Part shown: positions 1 through 8,430 of the stretch, one piece after another
Layout of the letters: each line of letters begins with the position of its first letter
Position numbering within the stretch: the stretch's first letter is position 1
Origin: Citrobacter rodentium NBRC 105723 = DSM 16636
Lineage (GTDB): Bacteria > Pseudomonadota > Gammaproteobacteria > Enterobacterales > Enterobacteriaceae
Direction: 5' to 3'
NCBI RefSeq assembly: GCF_021278985.1
Contig: NZ_CP082833.1
Coordinates: 1,426,001-1,490,000, forward strand
DNA length: 64,000 bases
Notes under the pieces: generated by a model
The model's input: only the letters and a program-made list of their open reading frames with translations
Database searches by the model: none
Told to the model about the DNA's origin: nothing
Made by a program: the position numbers and the translations under genes

Positions 1-16
1 AATACAGATTTGCAGT

Positions 17-93
17 GGTGGCTATAGCTCAGTTGGTAGAGCCCTGGATTGTGATTCCAGTTGTCGTGGGTTCGAATCCCATTAGCCACCCCA
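17..93 (+). tRNA. hisR: tRNA-His (GTG anticodon)
   Basis: A 77-nt cloverleaf including the extra G at position -1 that is characteristic of tRNA-His, anticodon GTG, the TTCGAATC T-loop and an encoded CCA end. It is the first complete gene of a tRNA cluster; in E. coli this cluster is argX-hisR-leuT-proM, so an Arg tRNA probably lies just upstream of the window. Confidence 0.98.
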
Positions 94-112
94 TTATTAA
101 AAGTTGTGAAAT

Positions 113-199
113 GCGAAGGTGGCGGAATTGGTAGACGCGCTAGCTTCAGGTGTTAGTGTCCTTACGGACGTGGGGGTTCAAGTCCCCCCCCTCGCACCA
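113..199 (+). tRNA. leuT: tRNA-Leu (CAG anticodon)
   Basis: An 87-nt class II tRNA with a long variable arm, anticodon CAG and encoded CCA. It follows tRNA-His by 19 nt in what must be a common precursor transcript. Confidence 0.98.
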
Positions 200-241
200 C
201 GACTTAATGAATTGAACTAAAAATTCAAAAAAGCAGTACAT

Positions 242-318
242 CGGCGAGTAGCGCAGCTTGGTAGCGCAACTGGTTTGGGACCAGTGGGTCGGAGGTTCGA
301 ATCCTCTCTCGCCGACCA
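242..318 (+). tRNA. proM: tRNA-Pro (TGG anticodon)
   Basis: A 77-nt cloverleaf with anticodon TGG and encoded CCA. It is the last gene of the cluster and is followed within 10 nt by a strong terminator. Confidence 0.98.
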
Positions 319-326
319 ATTTTGAA

Positions 327-350
327 CCCCGCTTCGGCGGGGTTTTTTGT
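327..350 (+). terminator. Rho-independent terminator of the tRNA cluster
   Basis: Perfect 6-bp GC stem CCCCGC/GCGGGG closed by a TTCG tetraloop and followed by six T residues. Confidence 0.95.
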
Positions 351-370
351 TTTCTGCGACTCTCCCGCGC

Positions 371-484
371 AGTCGCCCGCAGGCGACAAACTCCCCCCTC
401 TGCTGTCGCCATCTGGTGACGGATAACTTACTGAAACTAAGTCAGTTTCCTTTCCTCGCTGATAGCTGTCTCCGACTGGCGACA
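371..484 (+). promoter_or_regulatory. Three GlrR (QseF)-type activator sites upstream of glmZ
   Basis: Three inverted repeats fit TGTC-N10-GACA: AGTC-N10-GACA at 371-388, TGTC-N10-GACG at 404-421 and a perfect TGTC-N10-GACA at 467-484. This is the motif known for the sigma-54 activator GlrR upstream of glmY and glmZ in enterobacteria. The sites lie about 100-245 nt upstream of the -24/-12 element, a normal distance for an enhancer that acts by DNA looping. The assignment to GlrR is by motif and context only. Confidence 0.78.
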
Positions 485-588
485 ACCTGCGTTTAGCCTG
501 TGAGGGATAAAACAAAATCCTTCGCCCTGAACCGCGCCAGCGCTGGCGCGGTAAAAAGTCTGAATCCTTATTTTTGGCAGTGCATCTC

Positions 589-604
589 TGGCACGCTATG
601 TGCA
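589..604 (+). promoter_or_regulatory. sigma-54 promoter of glmZ
   Basis: TGGCAC-N5-GTGCA at 589-604 matches the -24/-12 consensus (TGGCAC-N5-TTGCA) with one mismatch. The conserved GC at 602-603 lies 13 nt before G616, the start expected for GlmZ. An AT-rich hexamer (AATAAT, 604-609) overlaps and could serve as a sigma-70 -10 for the same start, as described for glmY/glmZ in some enterobacteria. Confidence 0.8.
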
Positions 605-615
605 ATAATAGACCT

Positions 616-822
616 GTAGATGCTCATTCCATCTCTTATGCTCGCCATAGTGCCTCATAAACTCAGGAATGATGCAGAGCCGTTTACGGTGCTTATCGTC
701 CACTGACAGATGTCGCTTCGGCCTCATCAGACACCATGGACATAACGTTGAGTGAAGCACCCATTTATGTTGTCATACAGACCTGTTTTGACGCCTGCCC
801 CTTACCGGGCAGGCGTTTTTTT
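616..822 (+). ncRNA. glmZ: GlmZ small regulatory RNA
   Basis: The 207-nt sequence is closely similar to E. coli GlmZ, beginning GTAGATGCTCATTCC and ending at a terminator hairpin. GlmZ base-pairs with the glmS leader with Hfq and activates synthesis of glucosamine-6-phosphate synthase; RapZ delivers it to RNase E for inactivation and GlmY acts as a decoy. It sits immediately downstream of hemY in opposite orientation, as in E. coli, but the aslA and aslB genes that lie between proM and glmZ in K-12 are absent here. Confidence 0.95.
791..822 (+). terminator. Terminator of glmZ
   Basis: ACGCCTGCCC and GGGCAGGCGT form a 10-bp stem around a short loop and are followed by a T run. The hairpin is also the 3' end of GlmZ. 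Confidence 0.93.
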
Positions 823-844
823 ATGCATTTTTAGGGTATTGCAG

Positions 845-871
845 GCCCGGTTAGCGTCGTCGCTACCGGGC
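845..871. repeat. REP-like palindrome after hemY
   Basis: GCCCGG (845-850) pairs with CCGGGC (866-871), with a smaller internal dyad. It lies between the convergent glmZ and hemY genes and may protect or end the hemY mRNA. Confidence 0.55.
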
Positions 872-879
872 AGAGGGGA

Positions 880-2079
880 TTACTGCGGGGGATTATTCTG
901 CAACGTCAGCATCAGACCGTCACGGCGCATGGTGGCCGCTTCTTCCGGCTGGTGCAGGCGATCCAGCGCGTCGGCAAGCCAGGCGTAGTCATAGGCGTCC
1001 GGGCGCTGCTTCAGCGCGGCGCGGAAGGCGATGGTCGCTTCCTGCCACTCTCCGTGTTTCATCAGCGACTGGCCGAGGGTGCTCCACAGCAGCGGTCGAT
1101 CGCCGACGGACTTAATCTGCTGGCGCAGCACTTTTTCCAGCTGCTGCGGATTATTGGTTTTCAGACGCGGAATCGGCAGCAGCAGACGATCGTCATACTG
1201 ACGTTTCAGTCCGTCGATAATAATCTGCTGCGCCATGTCGTGATCGTCGCACTCAATCAGGTGTTCAGCCATCGCTACCTGCAGGGCAACCTGATGGCGG
1301 GTTTTACGGCTCTGATTTTTCCACCATTCGCGCAAACCTTCGTTTCCGCGATCGGCCCGCGCCTGATCCATTAAACCAATCCACGCCTGCTGTTCCAGCG
1401 CGTCGCGATGCTCTTCATCACCGACGTTAGCCTTCGCCATGGACGGGATAATATCCAGCAGCGAACTCCAGGCGCCGGTGCGGATATAAGCCTGTTCCGC
1501 CAGACGCAGCACTTCCGGATGACGCGGCGTCACTTCCAGCAGCCTGTCGATGCCGTGACGCGCCGCATGGTTCTCATTACGCGCCAGCTGCAGACGAACG
1601 CGCGTAATTTCCACCGGGATGGTGTCGTTATCGGCCAGTTCCGCCGCGCGTTCCAGATGCTGATTGGCGCGCGCCTCATCGCCGCGCTGCTGCGCCGCTT
1701 CCGCCGCCAGCAGATAGTTCACCACCGGCTGCTCCGCGTGATCGGCGTTTTTCGCCATCAGTTTTTCAACCTGCTGATAGTCGCCTTCCGCCAGCTTCAG
1801 CAGCGCCTGTTCGGTCTGCTTACGCGCGCGACGGCGCTTACGGCCAACAAACCAGCCGCGGGTGTGCGCGCCGGTGCGGAAGATTCGCCGCAGCAGCCAC
1901 TCAATGGCAAACAGCACCACCATCGCGAGGATCAGGATGATGACCAGTCCGGTGACGCTGGTTTCGATATTGTAGGTGTCGGTCTGGATCAGCACGTAGC
2001 CCTGATGCCCGGCAATCATCGGACCGACGACAATCCCGGCAATCAGCAGCACAAAGAGCAATAATACTTTCAGCATCAT
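880..2079 (-). CDS. hemY: HemY, TPR membrane protein of the heme operon
   Basis: 399 residues, the usual length of enterobacterial HemY. Two hydrophobic segments at about residues 5-22 and 43-64 anchor it in the inner membrane; the remainder is alpha-helical with tetratricopeptide-type repeats rich in Ala, Leu and Gln. This HemY is not the protoporphyrinogen oxidase that shares the name in Bacillus; its role in a late step of heme synthesis or in assembling heme enzymes is undefined. It is the last gene of hemCDXY: its ATG overlaps the hemX stop by one base (TAATG), implying translational coupling. A REP-like palindrome follows it. Confidence 0.95.
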   Translation of the reverse strand: MMLKVLLLFVLLIAGIVVGPMIAGHQGYVLIQTDTYNIETSVTGLVIILILAMVVLFAIEWLLRRIFRTGAHTRGWFVGRKRRRARKQTEQALLKLAEGDYQQVEKLMAKNADHAEQPVVNYLLAAEAAQQRGDEARANQHLERAAELADNDTIPVEITRVRLQLARNENHAARHGIDRLLEVTPRHPEVLRLAEQAYIRTGAWSSLLDIIPSMAKANVGDEEHRDALEQQAWIGLMDQARADRGNEGLREWWKNQSRKTRHQVALQVAMAEHLIECDDHDMAQQIIIDGLKRQYDDRLLLPIPRLKTNNPQQLEKVLRQQIKSVGDRPLLWSTLGQSLMKHGEWQEATIAFRAALKQRPDAYDYAWLADALDRLHQPEEAATMRRDGLMLTLQNNPPQ

Positions 2080-3275
2080 TATTCTCCTTGCGGCGCGGCT
2101 GCCGGGGCATCAGCCTGCGGTGCGGCAGGTGCAGGTGCAGGTGCAGGTGCAGGTGCAGACGGCGTCGCTGCGGGTTGCGCCAGCAGATTACGCACGCGGG
2201 TCTGCATCAGTTTTTCAAGAATGGCCTGGCTTTGCAGCATTTCCGGCACGTCCATCGTAATGTTCTGCTGGCTCAGCTTATCCACTTCTTCAAGGAACGC
2301 TTTGGTGGCGGCGTCTTCGGTATCGTAATAGGCGCGCACCCAGGTGGAGACATTATCCAGCGCCTGGCGGTACGTCTCTTCCTGATGGCGCGGCACGGCC
2401 TGCGCAGCGACTAACAGACGGGAACGAATATTTTCCCGCAGATAGATGTCCTGATTCGGCGCCAGCAGCGGCACCGCGGTGTCATCACGGTGGCGAATGG
2501 TGATAAAGCTGTCCATAAAGTTCTGCCAGCTCTTTTGCAGATTGATGCGCCATTCGCGAATCGAACTGGAAAGCTCTGGGCTGTCGGCATCCATCGGCGA
2601 ACCGTCGCTGTCGTTATCCGCCAGGCGCAGATTGTCGATCTGGTTCGACAGCTGATTCACTTTAAGGATAATGCCGTCATAGTCGACCTGGGCGACAGCG
2701 GAGAGGCTGGCGATATCGTCGGTAATTGCCCGGCGCGCGGTAATCAGGCTCGGATCGTTCATGTCCGCCAGGCTGGCGTCGGCGCTTTTCAGCAATGCCG
2801 CCGCGGTGGTGACGTCTTGATCGCTCCACAGCTTACGCCCGGCCAGCTTGACCAGGAAGTCGGCCTGCGCCAGCAGCCAGGTTTTCGCGTCGCTGCCGGA
2901 AATGGTCGCCACTTTCTGCTGTACTTCGTCCAGCTGTTTCGCCAGTTCAGCCCGCTGGCGGTTAGCCTGCTCAAGCTGGTCGGCCTGCTGTTTGATAATG
3001 CCTTCCAGCTCGCTTTTCTGGCTTTCCTGCGCTTTTTGCAGTGCGGTCAGTTGGTTAACCAGCGCATCGTTTGCCGCGGTTTGCGTGGTTGCCTGTTGCT
3101 TCCCCCAGCCATAAAGTCCAACACCCGCCGCCAATGCAATGGCGATGGCCACTGCGCTCAGAACCAGCGCGGCGCTGTTTTTACTCTTTTTTTCAGCAGT
3201 AACTGGCTGTGGCGTGGTATCCACGGCCTCCCTGGTTTCTTCAACCACGGCGGAGGATTTTTCTTGTTCCGTCAT
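2079..3275 (-). CDS. hemX: HemX, membrane-anchored coiled-coil protein (putative uroporphyrinogen-III C-methyltransferase family)
   Basis: 398 residues. A charged cytoplasmic N-terminus is followed by one transmembrane helix at about residues 34-57, a long Gln/Glu-rich coiled coil at about 65-125, a helical periplasmic domain, and a Pro/Ala-rich tail. The protein has been named uroporphyrinogen methyltransferase by homology, but no SAM-binding motif is evident and its function is unclear. It sits between hemD (21-nt gap) and hemY (1-nt overlap). The tail is encoded by a run of nearly six perfect copies of a 6-bp unit at 2125-2158, so its length could vary in frame between strains. Confidence 0.95.
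   Translation of the reverse strand: MTEQEKSSAVVEETREAVDTTPQPVTAEKKSKNSAALVLSAVAIAIALAAGVGLYGWGKQQATTQTAANDALVNQLTALQKAQESQKSELEGIIKQQADQLEQANRQRAELAKQLDEVQQKVATISGSDAKTWLLAQADFLVKLAGRKLWSDQDVTTAAALLKSADASLADMNDPSLITARRAITDDIASLSAVAQVDYDGIILKVNQLSNQIDNLRLADNDSDGSPMDADSPELSSSIREWRINLQKSWQNFMDSFITIRHRDDTAVPLLAPNQDIYLRENIRSRLLVAAQAVPRHQEETYRQALDNVSTWVRAYYDTEDAATKAFLEEVDKLSQQNITMDVPEMLQSQAILEKLMQTRVRNLLAQPAATPSAPAPAPAPAPAAPQADAPAAAPQGE
2125..2158. repeat. Hexanucleotide tandem repeat in hemX
   Basis: The unit gcaggt is repeated five full times plus four bases. It lies in frame in hemX and encodes alternating Ala-Pro. Slippage would add or remove Ala-Pro pairs without a frameshift. Confidence 0.95.
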
Positions 3276-3296
3276 TATGGCTTCCCATTATGAGAG

Positions 3297-4037
3297 TTAT
3301 TGTAATGCGCGCAGTAGCGCATCGTTGTCGGCGTTATCGGCGACCTGAATATCTTGCCAGCCCAGTTCCCGGGCGAGGTGCGCCAGACGCTCGCTGACGA
3401 CAAGAAGCCGACAGCGGAGTAACCAGTTTTCGCGATACCACTGCGGGATCAGCGCGGCGAGCTGTTGCAGCATTTCGCCGCTGGTGACAACCACCGTCGT
3501 CACCCCGCGCGCCTGCCAGCGCATCGCCTCTTCCGCGCCATCATAATGCTTCGCGCTGCGCTGATAGCATTCACAGAAAGCGACGTCGGCACCGCGCGCC
3601 GTCAGGGTTTCCCCCAGCAGTTCCCGACCGCCGTTACCGCGTAAAATCAGCGCGCGTTTACCCGCAATATTTTGTAATTCAGGTAATTGTAGCAAGACTT
3701 CGCTGATTTCCCGATCCTGAGGATAGCGAATATCGTGGCCGCTAACGGTATGCAGCGCCAGCGCGGTAGTGCGGCCAATGGCGAAATAGCGCGGAGCGGC
3801 GGGCCATTTTCCGCCTTGTCGTTCCAGCTGAGCATGGGCAAACGAGACGGCATGCTGCGACAGCGCAAACAGCAGATCGTTATCGGTAAGCGCCGCCAGC
3901 GCATCGCCCAGCAGCGGCAGATCGCGGCCCGGCGTAAATTCAATGAGCGGAAAACTCCAGGCCTCCAGCCCCAGTGTGCGCAGACGGCTCACTAATGCTT
4001 CCCCTGCGGGAGACGGGCGGGTGACCAGGATGCTCAT
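3297..4037 (-). CDS. hemD: Uroporphyrinogen-III synthase
   Basis: 246 residues, equal to E. coli HemD. The enzyme closes hydroxymethylbilane with inversion of ring D to give uroporphyrinogen III, the branch-point precursor of heme, siroheme and cobalamin. The family is poorly conserved in sequence, but the N-terminal ILVTRP motif, the internal RGNGGRELL segment and a VTSGEML segment are typical. Its ATG overlaps the last codon and stop of hemC by 4 nt, so the two enzymes that act in sequence on an unstable intermediate are translationally coupled. The product is cytoplasmic. Confidence 0.96.
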   Translation of the reverse strand: MSILVTRPSPAGEALVSRLRTLGLEAWSFPLIEFTPGRDLPLLGDALAALTDNDLLFALSQHAVSFAHAQLERQGGKWPAAPRYFAIGRTTALALHTVSGHDIRYPQDREISEVLLQLPELQNIAGKRALILRGNGGRELLGETLTARGADVAFCECYQRSAKHYDGAEEAMRWQARGVTTVVVTSGEMLQQLAALIPQWYRENWLLRCRLLVVSERLAHLARELGWQDIQVADNADNDALLRALQ

Positions 4038-4990
4038 GCGGGGGACTCTCCGTTATAGACCTCGGTCAGAATTGCGCGGGCGCCGTTGTCCAGTAGCTCT
4101 TCGGCGAGCGAGATGCCCATCTGTTCCGCCTGCTCCGGTGAACCGCGACGTTCGCCGCGCACCATCAGCGAACCGTCCGGCGCGCCAACCAGCGCGCGTA
4201 GCCAGAGTTCACCGTCGATCATTTCCGCGTAGCTGCCAATCGGCACCTGACAACCGCCTTCCAGACGGGTGTTCATCGCCCGCTCGGCTTTCACCCGCAG
4301 GGCGGTGATTTCATCATTCAGCGGCGCCAGCAGCGCCTGAGTGCGCCTGTCGTCGAGGCGGCATTCAATGCCGACCGCGCCCTGGCCTACGGCAGGCAGC
4401 GAAACTTCCGGCGGCAGCGCGGCGCGAATGCGCGATTCCAGCCCCAGGCGTTTTAAGCCGGCGACGGCGAGGATAATCGCATCATACTCGCCATTATCCA
4501 GCTTGCTCAGGCGCGTGCCGACGTTGCCGCGCAGCGAGCGGATAATGAGATCCGGACGACGCTCGGCCAGCTGGCACTGGCGGCGTAAGCTGGAGGTGCC
4601 GACGATGCTGCCCGCAGGCAACGCATCAAGCGAGGGATAGTTATTCGAGACAAAGGCGTCGCGCGGATCTTCGCGCTCGCAGATAGTGACCAGTCCCAGA
4701 CCGGCCGGAAATTCTACCGGCACATCTTTCATTGAGTGCACCGCGATATCGGCGCGTTTTTCCAGCAGCGCGACTTCCAGCTCTTTGACGAACAGGCCTT
4801 TGCCGCCCACCTTCGCCAGAGGGGTATCAAGAATGACGTCGCCCCGCGTTACCATCGGCACCAGTTCCACGACCAGGCCCGGATGATTTGCCATCAGCGC
4901 GTCTTTGACATAATGTGCCTGCCAGAGCGCAAGGGGGCTTTGGCGTGTGGCAATTCTTAAAACATTGTCTAACATGCTTGTTACCGTCAT
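4034..4990 (-). CDS. hemC: Hydroxymethylbilane synthase (porphobilinogen deaminase)
   Basis: It polymerises four porphobilinogens into hydroxymethylbilane in the cytoplasm. The catalytic Asp is in VHSMKDVP, the arginine-rich substrate site in TSSLRRQCQL and IRSLRGNVGTR, and the dipyrromethane-cofactor cysteine in LEGGCQVPIG. The 318-codon form (start at 4990) is given, as recalled for Salmonella; Met6 at 4975 is the start of the 313-residue E. coli protein and is equally plausible because neither has a strong Shine-Dalgarno. It is the first gene of hemCDXY and diverges from cyaA across a 373-bp intergenic region. Confidence 0.97.
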   Translation of the reverse strand: MTVTSMLDNVLRIATRQSPLALWQAHYVKDALMANHPGLVVELVPMVTRGDVILDTPLAKVGGKGLFVKELEVALLEKRADIAVHSMKDVPVEFPAGLGLVTICEREDPRDAFVSNNYPSLDALPAGSIVGTSSLRRQCQLAERRPDLIIRSLRGNVGTRLSKLDNGEYDAIILAVAGLKRLGLESRIRAALPPEVSLPAVGQGAVGIECRLDDRRTQALLAPLNDEITALRVKAERAMNTRLEGGCQVPIGSYAEMIDGELWLRALVGAPDGSLMVRGERRGSPEQAEQMGISLAEELLDNGARAILTEVYNGESPA

Positions 4991-5363
4991 TATCGTCCGT
5001 GGTTCATCCTAACATCCTTATAACCGGGATGTCAGTTTTACGGTTAAAGGTAAGTATAGGCCAGGACGCTGCGCGACTGTTGGCAGTAAACCCTGACGGT
5101 ATGCCGCCCGGATGTATTCCAGAATTTACGCGCAGGGATTGATGCTACACTTGTAAGTAGTGCATCTTTCTTTACGGTCAATGAGCAAGGTGTTAAATTG
5201 ATCACGTTTTAGACCATTTTTTCGTCGGTCAGCACAAAATCACCGGCGAGAAGGGTAACGGTTTTTTTGACATACGGTTTATCCCGAATGGTGAAGGTTG
5301 TTCAACGGCGTCAGCGCTGCGGCAATCAACAACATGACGGGTAGCAACATCAGGCGATACGTC
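4991..5363. promoter_or_regulatory. hemC-cyaA divergent regulatory region
   Basis: This 373-bp gap serves two divergent genes. On the minus strand TATACT (complement of 5053-5058) is a plausible -10 for hemC. On the plus strand several promoters precede cyaA in E. coli, and the CRP site at 5188-5209 is conserved here. The ATG at 5298 is in frame with cyaA but is not the likely start. Confidence 0.65.
5188..5209 (+). promoter_or_regulatory. CRP-cAMP site in the cyaA promoter region
   Basis: TGTTA-N6-TCACG at 5191-5206 matches the CRP dyad TGTGA-N6-TCACA at 8 of 10 positions. In E. coli the equivalent site mediates repression of cyaA by CRP-cAMP, closing a negative feedback loop. Confidence 0.75.
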
Positions 5364-7910
5364 TTGTACCTCTATATTGAGACTCTGAAACAGAGACTGG
5401 ATGCCATAAACCAACTGCGTGTCGATCGCGCGCTTGCTGCCATGGGACCTGCCTTCCAGCAGGTATACAGTCTTCTGCCGACATTATTGCATTACCACCA
5501 TCCGCTGATGCCGGGATACCTTGATGGTAACGTTCCCAGAGGCATTTGCTTCTACACGCCTGATGAAACCCAACGCCACTACCTGAATGAACTCGAGCTG
5601 CACCGCGGGCTTACGCCGCAGGACCCGCCGAAAGGCGAGCTGCCGATCACCGGCGTGTACTCGATGGGCAGTACCTCTTCGGTCGGCCAGAGCTGCTCGT
5701 CCGACCTGGATATCTGGGTGTGCCACCAGTCGTGGCTCGACAGCGAAGAACGTCAGTTGCTGCAGCGAAAATGCAGCCTGCTGGAAAGCTGGGCCGCCTC
5801 GCTGGGCGTGGAAGTGAGTTTCTTCCTGATCGACGAAAACCGTTTCCGCCATAATGAAAGCGGCAGTCTGGGTGGTGAGGACTGTGGCTCCACGCAGCAC
5901 ATCCTGCTGCTTGATGAATTCTACCGCACCGCGGTGCGCCTCGCCGGTAAACGTATTCTGTGGAATATGGTGCCGGGCGATGAAGAAGAGCACTATGACG
6001 ACTACGTCATGTCGCTGTACGCGCAGGGCGTGCTCACGCCGAACGAGTGGCTCGATCTGGGCGGCTTAAGCTCGCTCTCCGCCGAAGAGTACTTTGGCGC
6101 CAGCCTCTGGCAGCTGTATAAAAGTATCGACTCCCCGTATAAAGCGGTGCTGAAAACGCTGCTGCTGGAAGCTTACTCCTGGGAATATCCTAATCCGCGC
6201 CTGCTGGCGAAAGACATTAAACAGCGCCTGCATGACGGCGAGATCGTGTCGTTTGGTCTCGATCCGTACTGCATGATGCTGGAGCGCGTCACCGAATACC
6301 TCACGGCGATTGAAGATCCGACGCGTCTGGATCTGGTGCGTCGATGTTTCTATCTGAAAGTGTGCGAGAAACTGAGCCGCGAGCGCGCCTGCGTGGGCTG
6401 GCGTCGTGAAGTGTTAAGCCAGCTGGTCAACGAATGGGGATGGGACGACGCCCGCCTGGCAATGCTCGATAACCGGGCGAACTGGAAGATCGATCAGGTA
6501 CGCGAAGCGCACAATGAACTGCTTGACGCCATGATGCAAAGCTACCGCAACCTGATCCGCTTCGCGCGACGCAACAACCTCAGCGTCAGCGCCAGCCCGC
6601 AGGATATTGGCGTGCTCACCCGTAAGCTGTACGCCGCGTTTGAAGCTCTGCCGGGGAAAGTGACGCTGGTGAACCCGCAGATTTCCCCCGACCTCTCCGA
6701 ACCGAATTTAACCTTTATCCATGTGCCGCCGGGCCGCGCCAACCGTTCTGGCTGGTATCTGTACAATCGCGCGCCGAACATGGATTCGATCATCAGCCAT
6801 CAGCCGCTGGAATATAACCGCTATCTGAACAAGCTGGTGGCCTGGGCGTGGTTTAACGGTCTACTGACCTCGCGGACGCATCTGTTTATCAAGGGCAACG
6901 GCATTGTCGATTTGCCGAAGCTACAGGAGATGGTCGCTGACGTTTCGCACCACTTCCCGCTGCGCCTGCCTGCGCCAACGCCGAAAGCGCTCTACAGCCC
7001 GTGTGAAATTCGCCATCTGGCGATTATCGTCAACCTCGAATATGACCCGACGGTGGCGTTCCGCAATCAGGTGGTGCATTTCGATTTCCGTAAGCTGAAC
7101 GTGTTCAGCTTCGGCGAAGAGCAAAACTGCCTGGTGGGCAGCATTGACCTGCTGTACCGCAACTCGTGGAACGAGGTGCGTACGCTGCACTTCAACGGCG
7201 AACAGGCGATGATTGAAGCGCTGAAAACCATTCTCGGCAAGATGCACCAGGACGCTGCGCCGCCGGACAGCGTGGAGGTGTTCTGCTACAGCCAGCATCT
7301 GCGCGGTCTGATTCGCACCCGCGTACAGCAGCTGGTTTCCGAATGCATCGAGCTGCGTCTCTCCAGTACGCGCCAGGAGACGGGACGCTTTAAGGCGCTG
7401 CGAGTCTCCGGCCAGACCTGGGGACTGTTCTTTGAACGTCTGAACGTGTCGGTGCAGAAACTGGAAAATGCCATTGAATTTTATGGCGCGATCTCGCACA
7501 ACAAGCTGCACGGTCTTTCCGTTCAGGTGGAGACCAATCAGGTGAAACTGCCGCCGGTGGTGGATGGCTTCGCCAGCGAAGGTATTATTCAGTTCTTCTT
7601 TGAAGAGAGCGGCGATGAGAAGGGCTTTAACATTTATATTCTGGACGAGAGTAACCGTGCGGAAGTGTATCACCACTGCGAGGGCAGCAAAGAGGATCTG
7701 GTGCGTGACGTCAGCCGCTTCTATTCGTCTTCGCATGACCGTTTTACCTACGGCTCCAGCTTTATCAACTTCAACCTGCCGCAGTTCTATCAGATTGTGA
7801 AAACCGACGGGCGCGCGCAGGTGATCCCGTTCCGCACGCAGGCCCTCAACCCCCTTCCGCCTGCCAATCAGGATAACGACGCGCCGCTGCTGCAACAGTA
7901 TTTTTCGTAA
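5364..7910 (+). CDS. cyaA: Adenylate cyclase, class I
   Basis: 848 residues from a TTG start at 5364, preceded by AGGCGA. The first residues, (M)YLYIETLKQRLDAINQLR, match E. coli CyaA, which also starts at UUG. A 22-codon in-frame extension to ATG 5298 exists but has no family support. The N-terminal half is the catalytic domain, with the nucleotidyltransferase motif GSTSSVGQS and metal ligands D114 and D116 in SDLDIW. The C-terminal half is the regulatory domain that senses phosphorylated EIIA-Glc. It makes cAMP for CRP at the inner face of the membrane. The weak UUG start limits synthesis in E. coli. Confidence 0.97.
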   Translation: MYLYIETLKQRLDAINQLRVDRALAAMGPAFQQVYSLLPTLLHYHHPLMPGYLDGNVPRGICFYTPDETQRHYLNELELHRGLTPQDPPKGELPITGVYSMGSTSSVGQSCSSDLDIWVCHQSWLDSEERQLLQRKCSLLESWAASLGVEVSFFLIDENRFRHNESGSLGGEDCGSTQHILLLDEFYRTAVRLAGKRILWNMVPGDEEEHYDDYVMSLYAQGVLTPNEWLDLGGLSSLSAEEYFGASLWQLYKSIDSPYKAVLKTLLLEAYSWEYPNPRLLAKDIKQRLHDGEIVSFGLDPYCMMLERVTEYLTAIEDPTRLDLVRRCFYLKVCEKLSRERACVGWRREVLSQLVNEWGWDDARLAMLDNRANWKIDQVREAHNELLDAMMQSYRNLIRFARRNNLSVSASPQDIGVLTRKLYAAFEALPGKVTLVNPQISPDLSEPNLTFIHVPPGRANRSGWYLYNRAPNMDSIISHQPLEYNRYLNKLVAWAWFNGLLTSRTHLFIKGNGIVDLPKLQEMVADVSHHFPLRLPAPTPKALYSPCEIRHLAIIVNLEYDPTVAFRNQVVHFDFRKLNVFSFGEEQNCLVGSIDLLYRNSWNEVRTLHFNGEQAMIEALKTILGKMHQDAAPPDSVEVFCYSQHLRGLIRTRVQQLVSECIELRLSSTRQETGRFKALRVSGQTWGLFFERLNVSVQKLENAIEFYGAISHNKLHGLSVQVETNQVKLPPVVDGFASEGIIQFFFEESGDEKGFNIYILDESNRAEVYHHCEGSKEDLVRDVSRFYSSSHDRFTYGSSFINFNLPQFYQIVKTDGRAQVIPFRTQALNPLPPANQDNDAPLLQQYFS

Positions 7911-7916
7911 TTATCG

Positions 7917-7946
7917 TGCCCGATGGCGGCTATGCCTTATCGGGCC
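7917..7946. repeat. REP element between cyaA and cyaY
   Basis: A single palindromic unit with TGCCCGAT and ATCGGGCC arms, between two convergent genes. Confidence 0.7.
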
Positions 7947-7970
7947 TCTGTCCGGGCGAACGTAACCAGA

Positions 7971-8291
7971 CTAACGGAAGCTGACCTGCTCGCCCGCCTG
8001 CTGCGTCGCCGCCTGTTCCAGCAGATCCCAGAAGGTTTCGCCGCTGCGATCGCAGACCCACTCGTCGCCTTTCAGATCAAAGTGATAGCCGCCCTGTTTG
8101 GTTGCCAGCCACACCTGATGCAGCGGCTCCTGACGGTTAATGATAATTTTGCTGCCGTTTTCGAAACTGAGGGTCAATACGCCGCCGTTGATTTCGCAGT
8201 CGATATCGCTGTCACCGTCCCGGTCGTCCAGACGTTCTTCGATGGACATCCACAGGGCGTCTGCAAGGCGATGAAATTCACTGTCGTTCAT
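7971..8291 (-). CDS. cyaY: Frataxin-like iron-sulfur cluster assembly regulator CyaY
   Basis: 106 residues from ATG 8291, the usual CyaY length; an in-frame 16-codon extension to 8339 lacks family support. The acidic first helix (EERLDDRDGDSDIDCE) is the iron-binding ridge of bacterial frataxin, and the beta-sheet core NRQEPLHQVWLA...GYHFDL...DEWVCDRSG is highly conserved. CyaY binds the IscS-IscU complex and tunes cluster assembly according to iron supply. It is monocistronic, convergent with cyaA and divergent from lptM. Confidence 0.97.
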   Translation of the reverse strand: MNDSEFHRLADALWMSIEERLDDRDGDSDIDCEINGGVLTLSFENGSKIIINRQEPLHQVWLATKQGGYHFDLKGDEWVCDRSGETFWDLLEQAATQQAGEQVSFR

Positions 8292-8430
8292 TGTCGTTTT
8301 CCATTTTTTTGTTGATGGCGGCAGTATAACGCGAAACAAAACGTGTTGCAGATTACGGGCAAACTCTTGCTTTTACATCTTCTCCTGCGATGATAGAAAG
8401 CAGAAAGCATGAACTTACAGGCAAACCATA

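Noticed and set aside
225..605. Open frame across the tRNA-Pro gene and glmZ upstream region
   Set aside because: It covers a tRNA, a terminator and regulatory sites, so coding is implausible; no remnant of aslA or aslB was recognised.
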